Source: Spirochaetota bacterium
GTDB taxonomy: Bacteria > Spirochaetota > JAGLSM01
Direction: 5' to 3'
Assembly (NCBI GenBank): GCA_023135745.1
Contig: JAGLSM010000047.1
Coordinates: 1-9,370, forward strand
Length of the DNA stretch: 9,370 bases
The position numbers were made by a program, and so were the translations under genes. Below the pieces are notes generated by a model. The model was not told the origin of the DNA and searched no databases. It saw only the letters and a program-made list of their open reading frames with translations. Of this stretch, positions 4,606 through 9,370 are shown in pieces; the first letter of the stretch is position 1; the number at the start of each line of letters is the position of its first letter.

Positions 4606-6464
4606 GAAGGTTTATTGTTATTTTTTTTATTATTTTCATTGCTGTTTTTGTTTTATTTTCTTTTACGGATATTTACGCCGGCATGAATTTTTACAAAAGA
4701 GATATATCAGGAGTTATGGATTCGCTGAATGATAGTATTCCTGCTGATTCTTCAACTGTTTTTTCAAGAATTTTTATTGAGGAAAAAAATAACAAGCTAA
4801 AATACAGATACACTTTCGCGATTAAGATAGGAAAAAATAAAAAAGATAACCTTTATATTCCAATGATTGAAAATTCTGAGTTAAAAGTATACCGCTTTAT
4901 TAAGAATTCAAAAAAATCAAAGCTCTTGGATAAGATAAAAAGCTTTAAAAATAATTTAAAAATAATTTCTATTGTTTCCTTGAAGACAACAAATCCGGGA
5001 GATGTTATACTTATAAATAGATATGATCTTTTAGATAATAGAGCAGAATTTGAGTATCTTTTTAAGCCCGGTAGAATAAGAAAAGGTATTCTTCATATTA
5101 AAACAAGAAAGAAACTTTACTATTTAATCAGTGGTATTAAAAATATTGATTTTAAAAAAAAAGGTGATAATTATATCTGGAAATGCGGGCCCGGTTATAA
5201 ATCAGGAGAATCCTCAAGGTGTATATTTGTATCAACTTTAGCTTCAACCAGGTCCAGGATTTCCTGGTATAAAAAAATTTATAAAATCTCAAAATATCAA
5301 AAACGAATATTATATCGAACAGCTGTAAAACTCGTGTCCGGAATTAAAGGCTTCAAAAAAAGAACTGCCAGAATCTATGAGTACTTATTAAATACTTCAG
5401 ATTTTTTATATGAGTCTTTTATTCCCAGAATAAATTCAGGAAAACCGGTCATAAGTATTAAAAATTCTGCTGATTTCTGTAGAGTTTTTATTAATATGCT
5501 GAGAGGAATAAATTTAAAAGCGGTTTTAGTAATACCGATTCAGAATAAAGGTAAAAAAAACAAAGAATTGCCGTTTAAGATACCGGGAGTCATGGTAAAA
5601 AATGGCGAAAAAAAACGCTGGTTTTTTCCTGAATCCCGATTTTCTCATCCTGATTATATACCGCCTGATCTTCAGGGGAAAAGCGCTGTTACTATTGGAA
5701 AAAATACAATACAAGGATTGATGGTTATTCCAAAAAGAAAATACGCCAATGGAGATATCAGGCTCTGGATGAGTATTTATTTGCGGGAATCAGGGGATGC
5801 ATATTTTTCGGCTTATTCATTATTTTCAGGAAGACAGAGTCTTATATTCAGACGTCTTATTAATTCCAGGTCATCACATAATATAAGAAGAGCTGTTTTT
5901 AATAAGATACTTGGTGAGTCATTTGATTATCGTATCTCCGGTATAGAAATAAAGCATAAAAGAATACTTCAATTTCCTCTTTCCATTAAATTTTCAGGCA
6001 CAATAAGAAATTTAACAAAGCATAATCAAGGGCGATATTCAATTAAACCTTCATTGCTTATGAGAGGGCGCTTTTTAAATGGAAAGATGTTGAAACTAAT
6101 TGAGAAAGGCAAACCGTTAAGGGATTTCATATTGCCTTCAAGGCTATATGAAAGGGTAACTTACTTTCTTCCTCATGGTACAAAGCTTGTGAATAAGTTG
6201 CGAAATTTCAAGTCCTTAAAAAGGAATTTAAGGATAAAGCAGCGATTCAGATTAATAAAAGGTAAGAAAATAAAAAAACCAAAACATTGGAGAAAAAAAC
6301 TCTGGAAAAAATGGCTTAGGTTTAATCATTCAAAATATAAAGATAGAATAATATTTTACGGTGACGTATTTATTAACTGGAATTCTTCAGGAAAAGAACA
6401 TATTTTCGATTCATTGCTTAAATGTGATAAACAGAAAATTAAATTATTTTTGGGGCAGTACTGA
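4602..6464 (+). CDS. Exported DUF3857/transglutaminase-like protein, probably catalytically inactive
   Basis: This 620-residue, Lys/Arg-rich protein starts with a Sec signal peptide: MRR, then a hydrophobic core to about residue 21, with a likely cut after DIYA (26). There is no lipobox Cys, so it is probably soluble in the periplasm. Residues 50-200 resemble DUF3857 (for example NPGDVILINRYDLLDN). Residues 235-375 follow the transglutaminase-like core seen in DUF3857 proteins, and residues 440-600 look like a beta-rich tail. Aligned to the usual GDCKDKA...MLRAAGI segment, the nucleophile Cys is Ser289. The usual FNH histidine region reads FKIP (325-328) and the usual W-L-D-P aspartate is Phe342. 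The fold markers around the C-terminal PPxLQG (354-359) remain. This suggests a binding or scaffold role rather than catalysis. It overlaps the helicase stop by 4 nt (ATGA) with GGAG 8 nt upstream, so it is translationally coupled. Family assignment is by eye. Confidence 0.72.
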   Translation: MRRFIVIFFIIFIAVFVLFSFTDIYAGMNFYKRDISGVMDSLNDSIPADSSTVFSRIFIEEKNNKLKYRYTFAIKIGKNKKDNLYIPMIENSELKVYRFIKNSKKSKLLDKIKSFKNNLKIISIVSLKTTNPGDVILINRYDLLDNRAEFEYLFKPGRIRKGILHIKTRKKLYYLISGIKNIDFKKKGDNYIWKCGPGYKSGESSRCIFVSTLASTRSRISWYKKIYKISKYQKRILYRTAVKLVSGIKGFKKRTARIYEYLLNTSDFLYESFIPRINSGKPVISIKNSADFCRVFINMLRGINLKAVLVIPIQNKGKKNKELPFKIPGVMVKNGEKKRWFFPESRFSHPDYIPPDLQGKSAVTIGKNTIQGLMVIPKRKYANGDIRLWMSIYLRESGDAYFSAYSLFSGRQSLIFRRLINSRSSHNIRRAVFNKILGESFDYRISGIEIKHKRILQFPLSIKFSGTIRNLTKHNQGRYSIKPSLLMRGRFLNGKMLKLIEKGKPLRDFILPSRLYERVTYFLPHGTKLVNKLRNFKSLKRNLRIKQRFRLIKGKKIKKPKHWRKKLWKKWLRFNHSKYKDRIIFYGDVFINWNSSGKEHIFDSLLKCDKQKIKLFLGQY

Positions 6465-7357
6465 TGGGGAAAAGGATTGTTTTTTTTACACTTTTATTTG
6501 TTTTTTATATTTCTTTTGTTTTCATGATTTTTTTTATATCAGGATATTCTAACGTTCTTGATGATTCTCAATATATTAAAAGTCTCAAGAACAGCCGGTT
6601 TATAAAAACAATAATGAGCCATATTGAAGTTTCTACCGGTGTTTATAGTCTTTATAAAATTGACAGGCAGCTTTATTTTACTGTTATCAGTTATATAAAA
6701 AAAACTATTGAAGATACTTATGTCAAAAAAATGATTAGAAACTGGACTGATTTTCTAAAAGGAAAAAAGAGCATTATTTATACTATTGATTTTTCAAAAA
6801 TGAGATCTAATGTTTTCTGGATTATATCGGATAGAATAAATAAATCTAAAAAAATACCTTCCTTTCTAAAAAATAAAGCCCGGCAATTCTTAAAAAAAAG
6901 GTTTAAAAGGGTTCCGGGTAAAATAAATATATTTAAAAGTCTTAAAGTAAGAAAAAACATGATTCATAAAATTAATACTGCAGGTTATGTGTTTTCAAAA
7001 TTCTATGGACTGCGTATTTTTATAATTATTCTACCTGTATTTCTGATTATTCTTATGTTATTAATAATAGTTGAAAGAAAACAGATGCTTTATTGGGTTT
7101 CATTCTGGGGAGTAGTATTAAGCGGCACACTTTTGCTGACGCTTTCTATTTTTGGATCAAAATCGATAAATCTTGTCTTAGAAGTTATTTCCCATCATAA
7201 GAGCATGAGCAGTCACATAATAAACCTGCTGTCATATCTTCTAAACGAGATAATAAGTGATGTAAAAACAGTTCTAACAATTTTCTTATTAACTATAAGT
7301 ATTCCTTTGATAAGGGATGTTTTTAGGTTAAAGAGAGTTTCTTCTGATGTTTTGTAA
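6464..7357 (+). CDS. Multi-pass membrane protein of unknown family
   Basis: I do not recognise the family of this 297-residue protein. A first membrane helix (about 5-27) is followed by a roughly 155-residue, very basic, helix-rich domain (28-183). Three more helices follow near 184-203, 209-231 and 268-285, and a short basic tail (RDVFRLKRV) closes the chain. The basic tail and positive loop (ERKQ, 204-207) suggest a cytoplasmic C terminus; the soluble domain would then lie outside the membrane. The start codon shares one base with the stop of the preceding gene (TGATG), and GGGG (6452-6455) is 8 nt upstream, so translation is coupled. Close linkage to the exported transglutaminase-like protein suggests the two act together at the envelope. 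No catalytic motif is seen. Confidence 0.82.
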   Translation: MGKRIVFFTLLFVFYISFVFMIFFISGYSNVLDDSQYIKSLKNSRFIKTIMSHIEVSTGVYSLYKIDRQLYFTVISYIKKTIEDTYVKKMIRNWTDFLKGKKSIIYTIDFSKMRSNVFWIISDRINKSKKIPSFLKNKARQFLKKRFKRVPGKINIFKSLKVRKNMIHKINTAGYVFSKFYGLRIFIIILPVFLIILMLLIIVERKQMLYWVSFWGVVLSGTLLLTLSIFGSKSINLVLEVISHHKSMSSHIINLLSYLLNEIISDVKTVLTIFLLTISIPLIRDVFRLKRVSSDVL

Positions 7358-7411
7358 CCTTTTTAAATTATATTTTATACGAATTATTTCTGGTAAAATT
7401 CTAATTTTGGG

Positions 7412-7417
7412 TATAAT
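7412..7417 (+). promoter_or_regulatory. -10 box upstream of the kinase gene
   Basis: A perfect TATAAT lies 45 nt before the kinase ATG, predicting a start near 7424. Hexamers at 16-19 nt upstream (such as TTCTGG) are poor -35 boxes, and no extended TGn precedes it. The promoter could therefore be weak or activator-dependent. The gap of 105 nt after the preceding operon supports a separate transcription unit. Confidence 0.55.
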
Positions 7418-7462
7418 CTCTTTTTAAGTTATTCTTCCGGATGAATTGACTGTGAGGTAAGA

Positions 7463-8851
7463 ATGAATCTGTCTTCATATAGGATCAGGTATTCAGTTGC
7501 TGCAATGATAATAGTGCCGTTGTTTGGCAGGCTTGCATTAAGCGGGACAGGCAGGGAAACGGAGCTTTTCCGTTATCTGATTCCGATGACTGTAGGGGCT
7601 TTTGCCGGATATTTTATTGGAAAATTTAAAGACAGTTTAGTATCTAAGGTCAAAGAATTAAAAGAATTAAACAGCACTCTTCTGAAATCAAAAAAGAATC
7701 TAATAAAGAATATAGGTTATCTAAATGGTCTAATGGATAATTCACCGGCTGTTATTTATATCAAGAATATTTCAGGGAAATACCTGACTGTTAATAAAAG
7801 CTTTCAAGAATTATTTGGTGTTTCAAATCGGGAAATTTTTAATAAGGATGATTCTTATTTATTTTCAAAGAAAAAATGCGCGTTATTCAGGAAAACTGAT
7901 GAAAGAGTTATTAAAACCGGAGCTCCAATAACTATTGATGAAGAAGTAATTCATGATGGAGTGATACATAATTATTTAACTGTTAAATTTCCGTTCAGAA
8001 ACGCGAGAGACCGTATCATTGGAATAGGTGGAATTTCATGGGATATGAGTGAATACAGGAAAGTAGAAGAACAGCTGAAGCAGGCTCAAAAGATGGAAAC
8101 AATAGGGATATTAGCAGGGGGATTTGCTCATGATTTTAATAATGCTTTGACCGGTATAATGGGTGCTGTTTCTCTTATGAATTTTAAAAAAGATTCAGGT
8201 GATTTATCTTCAAAAAAGTTAGGTACGTATTTAAACATCATAGAAGATTCATCCCAAAGAGCTTCAAATATTGTAAAAAAACTAATGGGAATTTCAAGAA
8301 AACATGATTTGAGTCTTGAACCTTTGGATCTGAATAAAATTCTCAAGAATTTAATTAATATTTTTGAATCCTCTCTGGACAAGACGGTAGTTCTTGAAGT
8401 AGAATATAACAAGGAGAGTGCAAATGTGCTGGCGGATTCAGTTCAGCTGCAACAAGCTATATTGAATGTATTGGTTAATGCCGGACATTCAATGACTTTT
8501 ATGAGAGACAATTCTGCTAAATCCGGCGGATGCCTGAATGTATCCATAAAATCATATAAAGCTGACAGGTTTTTTTATTTATTTAATAAAATTAAAATGA
8601 AAAAGGAATTCTGGCAAATTACTGTAAAAGACAGAGGGATTGGAATTGATAAAAGTATTTTATCCAAAATATTTAATCCTTTTTTCACGACCAAATCTAA
8701 AGAAGAAGGTACCGGTCTGGGTTTATCAATTACCTATAATATCATAAAGCAGCATAGCGGTTTTATAGATATAGAATCTGAAAAGGATGTCGGCACAACT
8801 GTTAAATTATTTATTCCCTCGGTCAGGGAGCGAAAAAGAAATGGGACATAA
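7463..8851 (+). CDS. Membrane-anchored PAS-domain sensor histidine kinase (NtrB-like)
   Basis: The 462-residue protein has two N-terminal membrane helices (about 12-27 and 37-53) separated by under ten residues. It has no real external sensing domain, so the signal is probably cytoplasmic or membrane-borne. A short coiled coil (about 55-85) leads to a PAS domain (about 86-200). The dimerisation and phosphoacceptor domain has AGGFAHDFNNALTGI with phospho-accepting His223. The ATP-binding domain shows the N box (Asn335, Asn339), DRGIGID (390-396), FNPFFTTK (404-411) and GTGLGLS (416-422). All motifs for autophosphorylation are intact. The ATG at 7463 follows GAGG (7454-7457) at 5 nt. It overlaps the receiver gene by 11 nt, so that protein is the likely phosphate acceptor. 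This domain order often continues into a fused C-terminal receiver in hybrid kinases. Confidence 0.93.
   Translation: MNLSSYRIRYSVAAMIIVPLFGRLALSGTGRETELFRYLIPMTVGAFAGYFIGKFKDSLVSKVKELKELNSTLLKSKKNLIKNIGYLNGLMDNSPAVIYIKNISGKYLTVNKSFQELFGVSNREIFNKDDSYLFSKKKCALFRKTDERVIKTGAPITIDEEVIHDGVIHNYLTVKFPFRNARDRIIGIGGISWDMSEYRKVEEQLKQAQKMETIGILAGGFAHDFNNALTGIMGAVSLMNFKKDSGDLSSKKLGTYLNIIEDSSQRASNIVKKLMGISRKHDLSLEPLDLNKILKNLINIFESSLDKTVVLEVEYNKESANVLADSVQLQQAILNVLVNAGHSMTFMRDNSAKSGGCLNVSIKSYKADRFFYLFNKIKMKKEFWQITVKDRGIGIDKSILSKIFNPFFTTKSKEEGTGLGLSITYNIIKQHSGFIDIESEKDVGTTVKLFIPSVRERKRNGT
8825..8830 (+). promoter_or_regulatory. Ribosome binding site that sets the receiver protein start
   Basis: AGGGAG lies inside the kinase gene, 10 nt before the ATG at 8841. 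It favours that start over the in-frame ATG at 8787, which would add 18 residues out of kinase frame, and over the ATG at 8892, which would remove the conserved first beta strand. Confidence 0.65.
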
Positions 8852-9239
8852 AAAGAAGAATGATAAAATAACCAAGGGTAAAGGCAGTATCATGATTGTA
8901 GATGATGAAGAGGTTATAAGAGAGATTGCGTCTGAAATAATTCATGAATGTGGTTATAAATCTATTTGTGTTAAGTCAGGAAATGAAGCAATTGATTTTT
9001 TTACTGATAATTACAGCTTGGTTGATATTGTAGTTCTTGATATGCAAATGCCGGAAATATCAGGCAGAGATATTTTTGTCCGTCTAAAAGAAATTGATCC
9101 GTCTGTAAACGTCCTCTTGTCCTCCGGCTATAAATACGATAAAAAGGTTGATGAAGTAATGGCTCTGGGAGTTAAGGGGTTTCTTTCGAAGCCGTATACT
9201 ATTAATGAGTTTTCTGAGGCTATTAATAAAATTATTTAA
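8841..9239 (+). CDS. Single-domain response regulator (receiver protein)
   Basis: The 132-residue product is one complete receiver domain with a short basic N-terminal extension (MGHKKKNDK). The acidic pair is Asp21-Asp22, the phosphorylated residue is Asp67 (VVLDMQMPEISG), the switch Ser is Ser94 or Ser95 (LLSSGY), and the conserved Lys is Lys117 (LSKPY). No DNA-binding or enzymatic output domain follows, so it should act by protein contact, like CheY or Spo0F-type relays, or act as a phosphate sink. Its sequence style (IMIVDDEEVIREIASEII, SSGY, GFLSKPY) is that of receivers attached to hybrid NtrB-like kinases. With the 11-nt overlap to the kinase gene this suggests a hybrid kinase split in two. 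The partner downstream of it is not visible here. Confidence 0.9.
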   Translation: MGHKKKNDKITKGKGSIMIVDDEEVIREIASEIIHECGYKSICVKSGNEAIDFFTDNYSLVDIVVLDMQMPEISGRDIFVRLKEIDPSVNVLLSSGYKYDKKVDEVMALGVKGFLSKPYTINEFSEAINKII

Positions 9240-9251
9240 AATTAATAATTT
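9229..9251. repeat. All-A/T inverted repeat at the receiver gene stop
   Basis: AAATTATT (9229-9236) and AATAATTT (9244-9251) form an 8-bp dyad around the TAA stop (9237-9239). The stem has no G or C, so it is thermodynamically weak. It is listed only because it sits exactly at the end of the operon. Confidence 0.2.
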
Positions 9252-9286
9252 GCTGTCAATATTTTCCTTCAAATCTGTCAATTTAC

Positions 9287-9344
9287 AAAAACTTTAATTC
9301 GTTATGATAGTCATAAATAAAGTGAAGTTTCAAAGTTTTTTTTT
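9287..9344 (+). terminator. Possible AT-rich terminator after the kinase/receiver operon
   Basis: AAAAACTTT (9287-9295) pairs with AAAGTTTTT (9332-9340), which runs straight into a T-tract ending at 9344. Between them a second perfect hairpin, TTATGA-TAG-TCATAA (9302-9316), could stack inside. The stem is poor in G/C and the loop is long. The same stretch also contains TTTACA (9282-9287) and TATGAT (9303-9308), which look promoter-like but are only 15 nt apart. Confidence 0.3.
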
Positions 9345-9357
9345 CAAAATAACCGGC

Positions 9358-9370
9358 TGGATTTTATCCA
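9358..9370. repeat. Hairpin cut by the window end
   Basis: TGGAT-TTT-ATCCA is a perfect short hairpin ending exactly at the last base. The preceding ACCGGC is GC-rich for this region, so a longer stem probably continues outside the window (expected next bases GCCGG). If so it would be a good terminator candidate for the kinase/receiver operon or for a convergent gene. Confidence 0.3.

Noticed and set aside
5526..5714. Minus-strand open frame in the transglutaminase-like gene
   Set aside because: Short, antisense to a continuous gene, no recognisable motif.
6361..6552. Plus-strand frame spanning the junction of the exported protein and the membrane protein
   Set aside because: It is out of frame with both coupled genes; its Phe/Tyr-rich tail reflects the out-of-frame reading of the first membrane helix.
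6778..6960. Minus-strand open frame in the membrane protein gene
   Set aside because: Short antisense shadow with no start signal.
8128..8412. Minus-strand open frame in the kinase gene
   Set aside because: It is antisense to the phosphoacceptor domain and has no family features.
8831..8851. Programmed ribosomal frameshift joining kinase and receiver
   Set aside because: The receiver frame is +1 to the kinase, so an A-rich -1 slippery site would not join them, and the receiver has its own ribosome binding site and ATG.
9084..9281. Minus-strand open frame over the end of the receiver gene
   Set aside because: It is antisense to conserved receiver motifs and has no recognisable product.
1..9370. 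CRISPR array, tRNA, rRNA, insertion sequence or integrase
   Set aside because: No spaced direct repeats, cloverleaf, rRNA-like stretch, transposase or terminal inverted repeats were seen on either strand.

Overview
The window is an AT-rich bacterial chromosomal segment with dense, mostly protein-coding content. Features pointing to a diderm bacterium are a Sec-exported soluble protein, a sigma-54 (RpoN) promoter and a NtrB-like kinase. A sigma-54-driven sigma-70-family factor and a lysine-rich histone-H1-like tail next to it would suit a spirochaete or a similar low-GC phylum. That is inference from style, not proof: no marker here fixes the phylum. No rRNA, tRNA, CRISPR array, insertion sequence or phage gene was found.

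Layout. (1) 1-31: the last codons of a Lys/Val/Pro/Ala-rich protein. (2) 32-278: a non-coding, A-tract-rich leader with several small dyads, ending in a textbook sigma-54 promoter (226-243). (3) 279-1139, +: a 286-residue sigma-70-family factor, followed by a long hairpin (1148-1191). (4) 1250-1898, -: a two-gene unit of a 154-residue coiled-coil protein built from 21-residue repeats, overlapping rpmB (ribosomal protein L28) by 8 nt. (5) 1899-2073: a divergent promoter region with two dyads. (6) 2074-7357, +: a tightly coupled three-gene operon. It encodes a DinG/XPD-type Fe-S helicase carrying an N-terminal RadC-like JAMM domain, then an exported DUF3857/transglutaminase-like protein whose catalytic triad looks lost, then a four-helix membrane protein of unknown family. 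(7) 7463-9239, +: a membrane-anchored PAS histidine kinase overlapping a stand-alone receiver protein by 11 nt. (8) 9240-9370: non-coding, with AT-rich dyads and the edge of a GC-richer hairpin cut by the window end.

How the genes may work together. The sigma factor gene has the layout of a regulatory cascade: an enhancer-binding protein plus RpoN would switch on a second sigma factor, as in the RpoN-RpoS pathway of Borrelia. The helicase operon joins a DNA-processing enzyme to two envelope proteins through stop/start overlaps; whether the products cooperate is unknown. The kinase and receiver form a probable phosphorelay pair that resembles a hybrid kinase split into two genes.

The points most worth a second look are the sigma-54-to-sigma-70 cascade, the JAMM-DinG fusion and its envelope partners, the exact 21-residue repeat protein coupled to rpmB, and the apparently catalytically dead transglutaminase.
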